Source: Acetobacterium woodii
GTDB lineage: Bacteria > Bacillota > Clostridia > Eubacteriales > Eubacteriaceae
Assembly: GCA_016213825.1 (NCBI GenBank)
Contig: JACQZP010000026.1
Coordinates: 372,001-436,000, forward strand
Direction: 5' to 3'
Length of the DNA: 64,000 nucleotides
Positions within the stretch are counted from its first letter, which is position 1; each line of letters opens with the position of its first letter. Positions 17,331 to 26,395 of the stretch are shown here, one piece after another. The notes beneath the pieces are model-generated. The model searched no databases and had not been told where the DNA came from. It worked only from the letters and a program-made list of their open reading frames with translations. A program made the translations under genes and the position numbers.

Positions 17331-18308
17331 ATGTTAACAAAAAGACAAAATATGCTTGAAACCATCAAGGGTGGCAATCCTGATCGTTTCGTCAATCAAT
17401 ATGAATTTCTGAACATTATTATGGAAATTCCGACTGGCCTGGCATTTAATTATGGCCAAACTTGGAAAGATCATTGGGGAATTACCTGGCAATGGCCTGA
17501 AGGTCAGTTGGGGATGTTCCCGGTCCATCATGATGGACTCGCTGTTATTCAGGACATTACCGAATGGCAGAAGTATGTCAAAAAACCGGAAATTGCGAAA
17601 TCAGACGAAGCCTGGGCAGCGGCTATTGAACATGCCAATACGGTTGATCGCAATGAAGAGTATGTAGCTGGCTTCTTTGCTCCAGGCATCTTTGAAATGA
17701 CTCATCATTTGATGGGAATGGAAAATGCATTGATGGCTCTTTATGAAGAACCGGAAGCGATGCATGAACTCATTGATTACCTGGTTGGCTATGAATTGGA
17801 ATTTGCCGAAGTAATGGTTGAAAAAATCAAACCGGATTGCATTTTCCACCATGATGATTGGGGTAGCCAAATTTCATCATTCGTTTCGCCTGATATGTTT
17901 GAAGAATTTTTCTTGCCTGCCTATAAAAAAATCTATGGCTTCTATAAAGCCAACGGCGTTGAACTCGTTGTTCACCATAGTGACAGCTATGCTGCTAACC
18001 TGGTGCCGTTCATGATCGACATGGGCATTGACATCTGGCAAGGTGTTATGAACACCAACAACATTCCCGAACTGATCAAAGAATACGGTGGGAAAATTTC
18101 GTTTATGGGCGGTATCCATAGTGGTCAGGTTGATTTCCCGGCCTGGACTCCTGAAATTGTCGCCGACTTTGTGGAAAAAGCCTGTCGCGATAACGGGAAG
18201 CTATACTTCATTCCCTGTCAAACATCTGGTCTTCCCATTGATAATTTTGAAGGGGTATACACTACCGTCAGCAAAGAAATTGATCGTATGAGTACGGTTC
18301 TTTTCTGA
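17331..18308 (+). CDS. Uroporphyrinogen-decarboxylase-superfamily methyltransferase (substrate:corrinoid)
   Basis: 325 residues of the URO-D TIM-barrel family that includes MtaA/MtbA and O-demethylase methyltransferases. Recognisable parts are the start TKRQNMLETIKGGNPDRF, a metal-ligand-like HHDDWG near residue 175, VVHHSD near 215 and a late FMGGIHSG. The gene follows the corrinoid protein by 84 bp, with AGGAGG before the ATG, so it probably demethylates a substrate onto that carrier. Metal ligands look His/Asp-rich rather than the H-x-C...C set of MtbA; the substrate (methoxylated aromatic or another methyl donor) cannot be read. Confidence 0.85.
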   Translation: MLTKRQNMLETIKGGNPDRFVNQYEFLNIIMEIPTGLAFNYGQTWKDHWGITWQWPEGQLGMFPVHHDGLAVIQDITEWQKYVKKPEIAKSDEAWAAAIEHANTVDRNEEYVAGFFAPGIFEMTHHLMGMENALMALYEEPEAMHELIDYLVGYELEFAEVMVEKIKPDCIFHHDDWGSQISSFVSPDMFEEFFLPAYKKIYGFYKANGVELVVHHSDSYAANLVPFMIDMGIDIWQGVMNTNNIPELIKEYGGKISFMGGIHSGQVDFPAWTPEIVADFVEKACRDNGKLYFIPCQTSGLPIDNFEGVYTTVSKEIDRMSTVLF

Positions 18309-18338
18309 AATTTCCAGATCTAAATAATTTTAATTCAT

Positions 18339-18379
18339 GTATTTGCGGGGTGCAAAGTTCGGAGCACTTTCGCAAATAC
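18339..18379 (+). promoter_or_regulatory. Intra-operon hairpin between methyltransferase and transporter genes
   Basis: GTATTTGCG (18339-18347) pairs with CGCAAATAC (18371-18379), with inner GTGC/GCAC. There is no T run after it, so it is more likely an RNA-stability or partial-attenuation element than a full terminator. Confidence 0.45.
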
Positions 18380-18409
18380 TGAACATACAACTAATAAAGG
18401 AGGAATAAT

Positions 18410-19582
18410 ATGAATCAAGTAAAACCAATCTCAGCTTTTACCATCTTGGCCCTGGCGTTTTTTGGAATGGGTGTTGGGACAATTACCCCAGCCCTTAATG
18501 CAATTTTTGTACAATTTAGTGATTTGCCGATTACCACCCTTTTGCTGGTGTCAACCCTGCCATCATTGCTCGTCATTCCAGCCACTATTATCGCTGGAGC
18601 CGTAGCTGGTAGCAAAGTCAAATATAAAACCTTAGCTATCCTGGGGATGACCCTCTTTGTACTAGGTGGTGTTGCTCCATATTTTGCAACTGACTTTACT
18701 GTCATTCTGATCGAACGTGCCGTCTTTGGTATCGGTCTTGGGATTATGTCACCATTGGCCAATTCACTAGTCATGGGACTTTATGAAGGCGATAAAGTAG
18801 CAACGATGACTGGAATGGTTACCCTTGCTATGAACATTGGGGGGATGGTCCTTCAATTTATGGGTGGTTATTTTGCTTCTATCGGCTGGAATTACAGTTT
18901 CCTGCCTCATGCCCTTGGTATTATTTCTCTAATTATGGTTATCTTCTTCTTACCAGAACCAGCCAAAGCACCAGTTACTGCTCAAACCGAGGTTGTTCCC
19001 AAAGAAAAGTTGCCAGCAAAAGTTTGGATTACCGTACTGGTCTACGGGCTCTTTACCCTGACTATTTATCCAATGCTGGTTAATATGTCCACCCTGATTG
19101 TTAATCGTGAATTAGGAACAACTGCAACAGCTGGAATTGTTCTCGCATTTCTGACCATCGGTGGGATGCTTGCCGGATCTATTTTCGGTAAGGTTTTTAA
19201 AATTTCCGGTCGATTTGTCATGGCATTAGGATTTGGTTGCGCTGCGATTGGTCTGGCGATGGTGGTTTTTGCATCAAACGTCTTCATCTTAACCATCGGT
19301 GTATTTATCGAAGGGTTAGCGATGTCCACCTTAATTCCAGCCTGTATGATGATCATCGGCATGTCTGCTAAACCAGCTCAGATGGCCTTTGCTGTATCTC
19401 TGTTCTTTGCTGGTATGAATCTTTTCGGATTCTTATCAACATACTGGATCGGCGCCATTGCTGGCTTCACTGGTGATGCCGTTACTGCACCAATCATGGT
19501 CGGTATGGGGGTCCAAGCAGTACTTTGCGTAATCTATCTGGTTGTTAATCCATTAAAACCAAGTTCTGGTAGCGCACAGTAA
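18410..19582 (+). CDS. MFS transporter linked to the corrinoid/methyltransferase operon
   Basis: 390 residues with 12 predicted membrane helices. It begins KPISAFTILALAFFGMGVGT, has a short cytosolic loop after helix 2 (GSKVKYKT) and a central charged loop (EVVPKEKLPAKV, about 195-205). A good Shine-Dalgarno (AAAGGAGGA) precedes the ATG. Position after the corrinoid protein and methyltransferase suggests uptake of the methylated substrate or export of the demethylated product. It resembles the transporter at 11127 in size and organisation (sequence identity not measured). Confidence 0.87.
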   Translation: MNQVKPISAFTILALAFFGMGVGTITPALNAIFVQFSDLPITTLLLVSTLPSLLVIPATIIAGAVAGSKVKYKTLAILGMTLFVLGGVAPYFATDFTVILIERAVFGIGLGIMSPLANSLVMGLYEGDKVATMTGMVTLAMNIGGMVLQFMGGYFASIGWNYSFLPHALGIISLIMVIFFLPEPAKAPVTAQTEVVPKEKLPAKVWITVLVYGLFTLTIYPMLVNMSTLIVNRELGTTATAGIVLAFLTIGGMLAGSIFGKVFKISGRFVMALGFGCAAIGLAMVVFASNVFILTIGVFIEGLAMSTLIPACMMIIGMSAKPAQMAFAVSLFFAGMNLFGFLSTYWIGAIAGFTGDAVTAPIMVGMGVQAVLCVIYLVVNPLKPSSGSAQ

Positions 19583-19622
19583 CAGAAAATCTGATTTAAC
19601 ATCTTAATAGTTTGATAAATAT

Positions 19623-19660
19623 AAGCCGCCCATTATCGTTGCGAAATGGGCGGCTTTATT
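19623..19660 (+). terminator. Rho-independent terminator of the corrinoid operon
   Basis: AAGCCGCCCATT (19623-19634) pairs perfectly with AATGGGCGGCTT (19645-19656), followed by TATTTT. Confidence 0.9.
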
Positions 19661-19735
19661 TTCAATTAAAGGCATATTTAGTAAAAATTTGTGATAATAG
19701 TGATCTAATATGGGGGATTGTCCCAAAAATTGTAC

Positions 19736-22700
19736 TTATATCTGGGTATTGATGACAACTGTTTTTTCGACTGCGGTGGCAGCGGTTGTTTGTTTTTTTA
19801 CCGACATTTTATCAGTCAGGGCAATCAGTGCTGGAATCGCCACCGGCAGCAGGATGAAGCCGAGCAAGAACAGTCCGATCACCACGCAAATAGCCAGTTC
19901 CATCAAAACGATGATGTTGGATGGATATAAGGTGGCAAAGGTTCCAGCCAGGATCAGAGCAGCTGACATGACCACACCACCGATATTGCGGGCGGCCAGC
20001 ACAATCGCTTCATGAGGTGACAGATCAGGATATTCCCGGTAGCGATCCATCAGGAAGATGCTGTAGTCAACCCCCAGAGCGGCAATCATCACAAACGAAA
20101 AGAAGGGAACATTCCAGGACAGCCCTTCAGCGGCGCTGCTGAACAGGAACTTAGAAACAAATGCTGTTGCCGATAAAGCTGTGTAGTAGGCGGCCAGCAG
20201 TGATCCGACGATAAACACCGGAATTCGAATAGATTTGGTTACACCAATCAGCAGGATAAAGATGGCCATCAAAACAATAATTTGGGTAAAAATGATATCA
20301 TGGGTGGCGACATTTTTCATATCATAGGAAGTTGCGGTGGCACCGGCTACTCCAAAGCGGGCTTCACTAAGGGTGGTTCCGGTCAATTGGCTTTGCACCG
20401 TGGTATTGATATCTTTAATCGAATTTATGGATTCTTCAGCGTAGGGCTCAGAATCCAGCGTTACTGTTAGCTTGGTGGTTTTGCGATCTTCGGACATATA
20501 CAGGTCTAACATTTTTTTGATGTCACTGCTGCCCAGCGCTTCGGTTGGGATATAAAAACTCTGAGTATTGGTGAGTTGAGTCAGAAAATTGCCGCTTTTA
20601 CTGATCCCATCAGAGACTGCCGTTAAGCCGTTGCTGCTCTGGCTGATCCCGTCTTTTAATTGAGTCATGCCGCTGCTGAGGGTGGTCAGACCGCTGTACA
20701 GGCTGTCCTGCCCAGTTTTTATTTTATCCGCCCCGTTGCTTAATTGCGCCATGCTGGCAATTACTTGCTGCTGGCCGGTGGCGCCCTGATTGAGTCCATC
20801 AGATAGGGCATTGGCACCTGCCTCCAGCTCATTGATACCGGTCACCAACTGGGATTCGGTACTGGTTGCAGCAATGAGTGACTGGACGCCGCTGTTTACC
20901 TGAGCCAGACCGGAAGTGAGGGTATCATAGCTGGCGTTGGCTGAATTCATGGCCGTGTTCAGGCTGCTCAGGGAGTCCGAGAGGGTGGACGTCATTGCTG
21001 TTAGTGCCGCCACATCGGGGTCATTAGGCAGTTTGGTATCCAGGTTGGCCAGGTTAATCTGCATCATCGCAGTCATCTGGTTCAACTGCTCAATTGAAGT
21101 GGCAATCGACCCATATCCTTCGCCCAGGGTGTTGTAACCATTGTTGATATCAGATAGGTTAGCTGAGACACTAGTCAGACCGCCATTGATGACTGCTACC
21201 CCGTCTTTAAGCTGAGCGATTCCCGTCGCCAGCCGATCGGCACCATTTGAACCGGCATCAATACCCTGATTGATGGCCTCAAGACCAAGGGTTACCGAAT
21301 CGATCCCATTTTTCAAGGATCCGGTGCCCTGGGATAATTCCTGAACGGGCGAGAAATCCGGAGTGGTTAGACTGTTATTTATGGTGCTCAGGCCATTATT
21401 GATTTGGCTGACACCGTTGTTGGTGGCGGTGAGTCCGTTAACCACGGTATTGGTTTGGGTATTGGTGTACAAATCGGCGATCATTTCACCCTTCGGCTGG
21501 GTTGGCCCAGCCACGGCGCTGATGCCATCCATATTTTTAAGTTTTTCGGTCAGTCCATCGAGAACGGCGAGATCTTGGTTATTGTCCATCGCACGGTCAT
21601 TTTCAATTACCACGGTAGTCTGCATGACCTTACCAGAACCGAACTTATCCGCAACCAAGTTAAAGCCTTGAACTGAGGGATCACTGACACTTAAATCTTT
21701 GATATTATCAAAGGATAATTGGGCTGGATTAAACAAGATCACTGGTGCCAGTACCAGTGCCACTACCAGTAATGACCGAACCGGATACTTCACCGAAACT
21801 GACGCCGCCTGCCCCCAAAGACGGCTGTCTTTATGACCGGCGGTGCTTTTGGAAGGCCAGAACAGTTTAGCACCCAAAAATTTCATCAATAGCGGGGTCA
21901 GGGTCAGCATTACCACCAGCAATACCCCAATACCGATGGCGACTGCATTGGCAGATCGATATACCGGAAATTGGACAAAGCTTAAACTGGCAAAACCCAT
22001 AAAAACAGTCAAACCGCTATAAAAAATGGTTTTACCGGCGGTTTTAAAACTTTTCAGGATGGCGTCATTAATGGACAGTCCATGGGACAGTTCTTCTTTG
22101 AAGCGATTGAACAGCAGGATATGATAATCTGTGCCGATGCCGAATAACACCAGAATAATAAACATCTGGGTAAAACTGGTTACCGGAAAATTAAACTGAT
22201 TGACCATAAAACCGATGATTCCCATCGAACAAAGATAGGAAACCCCTACTGACAAAAGACTGACCAGTGGGGTAACCACCGAGCGGAACATCAACACCAG
22301 CACAATTAAGATAAACCCGATGGTTATGATTCCGCTTTTTTCCACGCCTTTGGCCACATCATTGACATAGTCATTGCCAATGGCGGTGGAACCGGTAAAA
22401 TAATGGGTGACCGTCATGGTTTCGGTGGCTGTCTGAAAATCTTTCATGATGGTTTGACTGTCCCGGGTTCCCTTTTCAAAGGAGATCGGAATGATCAAAG
22501 TGGTGTGATCCGATGATAACAGCTGATCCTTGGCCTCTGGGGTCGTAAATGGATCAATCAGATTAGTGATCTGAAGTTGTTCCCGTTCGGCATTGAGCTC
22601 ATCGATGCCGGTTTCAATCGCCTTCATATCATTATCGGACAGTTGATTTTCATTATTGAAAACCAGCAGCATCGATTCGCCCTTCGAGGTTCCCATTTTA

Positions 22701-22864
22701 TTCAGCATTTCTGAGGCAATGGCCGAAGGTTCGCTATCAGAAATGGTGGCTTCGCCTTTTTGATTGATAATTTGCTTTAAATTTGGTTGGTTAATAGCGA
22801 ACAGGATCGTCACGACAATCCAGATGGCTAAAACTAAGTAGCGGTATTTCAGTAGTTTCTGCAT
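19736..22864 (-). CDS. MMPL/RND-type membrane exporter with long Leu-Gly heptad-repeat extracellular region
   Basis: 1042 residues. Two MMPL halves each begin with a membrane helix, an extracytoplasmic domain and a five- to six-helix bundle (first bundle at about 170-360, including FGIGTDYHILLFNRFKEE; second at about 840-1030, including AALGVDYSIFLMDRYRE). These G-x-D-Y segments are the proton-relay motif of the family. The second extracytoplasmic domain (about 440-780) holds many x-x-x-L-x-x-G-like repeats such as NNGLSTINNSL and LKDGISQSSNGL. It likely exports a lipophilic compound or toxin. The divergent TetR gene presumably represses it. Confidence 0.9.
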   Translation of the reverse strand: MQKLLKYRYLVLAIWIVVTILFAINQPNLKQIINQKGEATISDSEPSAIASEMLNKMGTSKGESMLLVFNNENQLSDNDMKAIETGIDELNAEREQLQITNLIDPFTTPEAKDQLLSSDHTTLIIPISFEKGTRDSQTIMKDFQTATETMTVTHYFTGSTAIGNDYVNDVAKGVEKSGIITIGFILIVLVLMFRSVVTPLVSLLSVGVSYLCSMGIIGFMVNQFNFPVTSFTQMFIILVLFGIGTDYHILLFNRFKEELSHGLSINDAILKSFKTAGKTIFYSGLTVFMGFASLSFVQFPVYRSANAVAIGIGVLLVVMLTLTPLLMKFLGAKLFWPSKSTAGHKDSRLWGQAASVSVKYPVRSLLVVALVLAPVILFNPAQLSFDNIKDLSVSDPSVQGFNLVADKFGSGKVMQTTVVIENDRAMDNNQDLAVLDGLTEKLKNMDGISAVAGPTQPKGEMIADLYTNTQTNTVVNGLTATNNGVSQINNGLSTINNSLTTPDFSPVQELSQGTGSLKNGIDSVTLGLEAINQGIDAGSNGADRLATGIAQLKDGVAVINGGLTSVSANLSDINNGYNTLGEGYGSIATSIEQLNQMTAMMQINLANLDTKLPNDPDVAALTAMTSTLSDSLSSLNTAMNSANASYDTLTSGLAQVNSGVQSLIAATSTESQLVTGINELEAGANALSDGLNQGATGQQQVIASMAQLSNGADKIKTGQDSLYSGLTTLSSGMTQLKDGISQSSNGLTAVSDGISKSGNFLTQLTNTQSFYIPTEALGSSDIKKMLDLYMSEDRKTTKLTVTLDSEPYAEESINSIKDINTTVQSQLTGTTLSEARFGVAGATATSYDMKNVATHDIIFTQIIVLMAIFILLIGVTKSIRIPVFIVGSLLAAYYTALSATAFVSKFLFSSAAEGLSWNVPFFSFVMIAALGVDYSIFLMDRYREYPDLSPHEAIVLAARNIGGVVMSAALILAGTFATLYPSNIIVLMELAICVVIGLFLLGFILLPVAIPALIALTDKMSVKKQTTAATAVEKTVVINTQI

Positions 22865-22889
22865 TTATTTCTCCTTTAAAATGATCACA

Positions 22890-23010
22890 TGTTCAAAAAT
22901 GAATAATTGATCAAAATAGAACATCTATTGAATTTTGTTTCCGCATGTATTATAATAATTCTTATGTAAGGTGACAATCATCAGATTTACACAAAATGTT
23001 CAAAATTGTA
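22890..23010. promoter_or_regulatory. Overlapping divergent promoters between the MMPL and TetR genes
   Basis: Rightward: TTGAAT (22928-22933), 17 bp, TATAAT (22951-22956). Leftward: TTGTCA (22977-22972), 17 bp, TATAAT (22954-22949). The two -10 elements share the ATTATAAT block, so only one polymerase can bind. Nearby TGTTC/GAACA and CAAAAT/ATTTTG repeats (22890-22937 and around 22995) are candidate TetR operator halves. Confidence 0.65.
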
Positions 23011-23057
23011 CACTTGATGATATTTTGTTTGATTTTGTAATAAGTTAGGAGCACATC

Positions 23058-23657
23058 ATGGGCGAAAAAGCTGAATATAAAAGTGCGATCCGTTCGCGGC
23101 GGATGATCCGGCAGGCATTTCTGGAACTGATCCAGGAAAAGGATGTGGAGAAAATTACAGTAACGGATATTATCACCCGGGCTGACATCAACCGGGGGAC
23201 TTTTTATGCCCACTATCGGGATATTCGGGATTTGATGGAGCAGAACGGCAATGAAATCATTGCTAAAGTCATCAGTGTGCTGAATGACTTTCACTATCAT
23301 CACTTTATGCATGATCCGCTGCCACTGCTACGAAAAATTTCCGATTGGCTGGAAGCAGATTTAGAGTACTTTCGCATTCTGGTCAATGCTCGGGGCTCGG
23401 AAGCGTTTCTGACCAAACTCAAAGAAATTTTTATTCAGCAGATGGAAATAGACAGTGACATCCCCGAAGCAATTAAGCAATCGCCGGAATTTACCATCCA
23501 TTTGCATTTCATGGCTGGTGGCATTATCAATCTGTATCAGGTTTGGCTCCGGGGCGGAATCAACACTTCGATTCAGGAAATTACAAATCAAATTTGTCGA
23601 ATTCTGTCGATTTATCCCGGATGTCCGGATGTAACGGTTGGGAATAAAAATTTATGA
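23058..23657 (+). CDS. TetR/AcrR-family regulator, likely repressor of the MMPL exporter
   Basis: 199 residues. The helix-turn-helix is typical of the Dha-operon-type TetR subgroup (RSRRMIRQAFLELIQEKD, then KITVTDIITRADINRGTFYA, HYRDIRDL), with a roughly 130-residue helical C-terminal domain with an Ile/Leu-rich end. TAGGAG lies 6 bp before the ATG. It is divergent from the exporter with overlapping promoters, so it most likely represses both itself and the exporter until an exported compound binds. Confidence 0.88.
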   Translation: MGEKAEYKSAIRSRRMIRQAFLELIQEKDVEKITVTDIITRADINRGTFYAHYRDIRDLMEQNGNEIIAKVISVLNDFHYHHFMHDPLPLLRKISDWLEADLEYFRILVNARGSEAFLTKLKEIFIQQMEIDSDIPEAIKQSPEFTIHLHFMAGGIINLYQVWLRGGINTSIQEITNQICRILSIYPGCPDVTVGNKNL

Positions 23658-23857
23658 AACAATAAAAATCGCTGTGTTGAAAATGGAATAGAACGAATAT
23701 TTGAAATAAAAAAGAGATTAACCCCAAAAGCGACTCAGATTACCGGACAGGAGGGACCAGTGATCATCAAGGTTACGCTGGTCTAAGAAATCAAAAGGCT
23801 GAGGCAGTGACTGTTAAAAATAAACAGGTTGAGTTTCACGACTGAATGAAAATGAAA

Positions 23858-23930
23858 AAGGCATCCAAAATTAAACCATTGCGATGATGTAGTAATACAT
23901 CAATCCGGTTTGATCGAGGATGCCTTATTT
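23858..23930 (+). repeat. Branched hairpin with terminator-like end, in the 476-bp gap 23658-24133
   Basis: Outer stem AAGGCATCC (23858-23866) pairs with GGATGCCTT (23918-23926). An intermediate AAACC/GGTTT and an inner GATGTA-GTAA-TACATC (23886-23901) fold inside it. It is followed by ATTTTAT, so it may terminate the TetR transcript, but its nested structure is unusual for a terminator. I see no gene elsewhere in the gap. Confidence 0.5.
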
Positions 23931-24133
23931 TATCGATGTGAAGTCAGTTTTTAATAACATAATTTTAATCCGGTTGTGGTCATATTATTTGAGTATATCA
24001 ATACCGGAATTGATAAAACTGCATAAAAAGGGTATGTAATACTCAGAAAGGCTGAGATAATCAAACACGTCATCCAGTTAAAAGAACTGTTTGGAAAAAT
24101 CATCAAGCACAAGACTGCAATGAAAGGATTCCG

Positions 24134-24931
24134 ATGCTGACTTATGACATGACCAATACCTACAAAGGGATGGGCGTTTCCAGTGGACTGGATCGCGGAG
24201 TACAGGTTTATTATGATAATATCCTGATCCTTGAAGAAGGAATGGGACTGGGTGCCTGCGCGTTGCAGACGAAAGGATATACCTACTTCACCACGATAAA
24301 GAAAATTAACAAAAAAGAAGAAGGAAAGTTTGAAGTATTCTTAGAAATAGATCAGCAACTGGTATGGAATATTCTAGGGATGAACGCGCGCTTAATCACG
24401 CAAATGCTGGAAAAACTCACAACTAGTATCTACATGAAACAGGAGAAACGGCAAAAGTCATATCTTAAGCTGGGGAATCTGTTGCGAAAGGTTTTTAGGG
24501 TCAGATCATGTTTTATCACCGTGGCGAAACAGGCCGATATAGTTATGGCTGTTGTAATGGGAGGAAATCGAGTCGACATCGATTTGAGTCTGAAAACTCA
24601 GGTTAAGGACGTCAATCGGAAGTTTTTTGTGATGAATGAATTAAGCGGCAATCATTTTAATAAAGGACTTGTCAATGGTACAGTAAGACCTCCACCCACC
24701 GGATGGCAAAAAATCGATGCGAATGTGGAACTTTATAGTCAGAAATTAAACATAGCCTTTTCCATGGCAGAAAAACAAATCCCTGAAAATGTTACGAGCA
24801 CGCTTTACTGGGGTCGGGAGTCTATCAGTGACAGTTATTGTTGGGCGGGGTTTGAAAGTGAACTATCATGGAATACGCAACAATTCGATCATTACAAATA
24901 TGTCATAAATTTTAAAGAGGTAACCTTATGA
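24134..24931 (+). CDS. Unknown protein translationally coupled to a B12 radical SAM enzyme
   Basis: 265 residues, family not recognised. No signal peptide or membrane helix. The middle is rich in basic residues (MKQEKRQKSYLKLGNLLRKV, about 115-135) and the rest looks beta-rich, with aromatic-rich segments toward the end (LYWGRESISDSYCWAGF, about 230-247). GAAAGGAT precedes the ATG. The last codons overlap the start of the radical SAM gene by 4 bp (ATGA), implying coupled translation and a shared pathway; it could supply or bind the substrate of that enzyme. No function can be assigned from sequence. Confidence 0.8.
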   Translation: MLTYDMTNTYKGMGVSSGLDRGVQVYYDNILILEEGMGLGACALQTKGYTYFTTIKKINKKEEGKFEVFLEIDQQLVWNILGMNARLITQMLEKLTTSIYMKQEKRQKSYLKLGNLLRKVFRVRSCFITVAKQADIVMAVVMGGNRVDIDLSLKTQVKDVNRKFFVMNELSGNHFNKGLVNGTVRPPPTGWQKIDANVELYSQKLNIAFSMAEKQIPENVTSTLYWGRESISDSYCWAGFESELSWNTQQFDHYKYVINFKEVTL

Positions 24932-26226
24932 GACAAAAAAAAGTGCTATTGATTTATCCATATTTTTATACTGGCATAGTTAAAGATCAATTATTTTCGC
25001 CCCTCGGAATCAGTATTCTTGCCGGGATGTTAAAACAACATAAAATTGATGTGATGAAACTAGATTGCACTTTTATAACTTTTGACGAGGCCATTAGAAA
25101 AGCTGAGGCCTATCAACCAGACATCACAGGTATTTATGTGATGACCACACTGGCAAAAAATGCTATTGAACTTCTGAAGACACTCAGAGATGTAAATCCG
25201 AACAGCCATTATGTGGCAGGCGGACCCCTGCCATCACTCTATCCGAAAAAATTCGCTAAAGAATTTGATCACGTTTTTGTGGGCGAAGCCGCCAAGAGCT
25301 TCCCCAGTTTTTGCCGTGATTATTTTGAAGCGTCAGATGCGGGCGACTTTCTGAAATATATTCAAAATGAAAAGTATCCGGGACTCTATGGGAAAATGAT
25401 GGATTTGAATGATGTAAGACGTGGCTATCTCAGCAGCGAAGAAATTGATGCGTGTCCGAAACCGGATCGCAGTGGTTTTAACCATGAAAAATATCAGGAG
25501 TTGTGTCATCAGGCTACCGGCTATAAAAGAGCATCCATCATGATGACCTATGGCTGCCAGTTTTCCTGCGATTTTTGTTCAAAACCAATATTTGGAAATA
25601 AGGTTCGCTTCAGAGATCAGGATAATATTTTCGAGGAGATCGAAGATATCTGTTCTTATGGCTATGATACCCTGTGGATTGCCGACGATTTGTTTACCTA
25701 TAATCCAGAATTTCTCAAACGATTTTGCCAACGACTGATCGAAGAAAAATGGAATATTAAGTGGAGCTGTCTGTCCCGGGTTGACGGCATAACGGATGAG
25801 ATGGTCGACCTGATGAAGAAATCAGGCTGTTACAAGGTATATTTGGGGATTGAATCTGGAAATAATCGAATTTTGGAACTAATGAACAAGCGAACCACGA
25901 CCAATGGGATCAGAGCGGGTGTTCAAGTTTTTAAACGGCATGGCGTCGACTGCGCTGGCTTTTTTATTGTCGGTTATCCCGGAGAAACCATCGAAACCAT
26001 CGAAGAAACCTTGGCATTTTCATTGTCACTGGATCTTGAAGAAAGCTCATTTAATGTGCCCTATCCATTGCCTGGTTCAAAACTTTATCAGCGTGTATCC
26101 GGTATTTCTGACGACGACTGGACCATTGAGAACGAGACCCGGTTTCTCTATCAAAGTGAATTTGATGAGAACTGGCTAAAAAAGCGGATCAGAGAGACCA
26201 AGGAAGCCATGGGAAGATCTGAATAA
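24928..26226 (+). CDS. B12-binding-domain radical SAM enzyme (class B type)
   Basis: 432 residues. The N-terminal 150 residues form a cobalamin-binding Rossmann domain (LLIYPYF ... SPLGISILAGMLKQHKIDV; VAGGPLPSLYP), lacking the D-x-H-x-x-G motif as usual in this class. A radical SAM core follows with C-x3-C-x2-C as CQFSCDFC near residue 210, then VYLGIESGNN and VGYPGET, typical of BchE/MiaB-like elongator-type folds. Such enzymes methylate unactivated carbons or build rings. The upstream unknown protein overlaps it. Nothing else in the operon hints at the product. Confidence 0.9.
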   Translation: MRQKKVLLIYPYFYTGIVKDQLFSPLGISILAGMLKQHKIDVMKLDCTFITFDEAIRKAEAYQPDITGIYVMTTLAKNAIELLKTLRDVNPNSHYVAGGPLPSLYPKKFAKEFDHVFVGEAAKSFPSFCRDYFEASDAGDFLKYIQNEKYPGLYGKMMDLNDVRRGYLSSEEIDACPKPDRSGFNHEKYQELCHQATGYKRASIMMTYGCQFSCDFCSKPIFGNKVRFRDQDNIFEEIEDICSYGYDTLWIADDLFTYNPEFLKRFCQRLIEEKWNIKWSCLSRVDGITDEMVDLMKKSGCYKVYLGIESGNNRILELMNKRTTTNGIRAGVQVFKRHGVDCAGFFIVGYPGETIETIEETLAFSLSLDLEESSFNVPYPLPGSKLYQRVSGISDDDWTIENETRFLYQSEFDENWLKKRIRETKEAMGRSE

Positions 26227-26279
26227 TGTGGGAGTCGAATTCTGACGAATCATCGGAAGAGTCAAATATAGCAATAAAT

Positions 26280-26311
26280 CAGCCTCTGACTTGTAAAATT
26301 GTCAGAGGCTG
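26280..26311. terminator. Hairpin after the radical SAM gene
   Basis: CAGCCTCTGAC (26280-26290) pairs perfectly with GTCAGAGGCTG (26301-26311). The T run is poor, so termination is likely but not certain; it sits between convergent genes. Confidence 0.6.
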
Positions 26312-26395
26312 GAGTATTTAGTGTTTAATTACATCGCTTCCACGATAATATCATCGGTAAAGTCGTTAATGGACCTAACAGTTGGTGTTGTTAAA

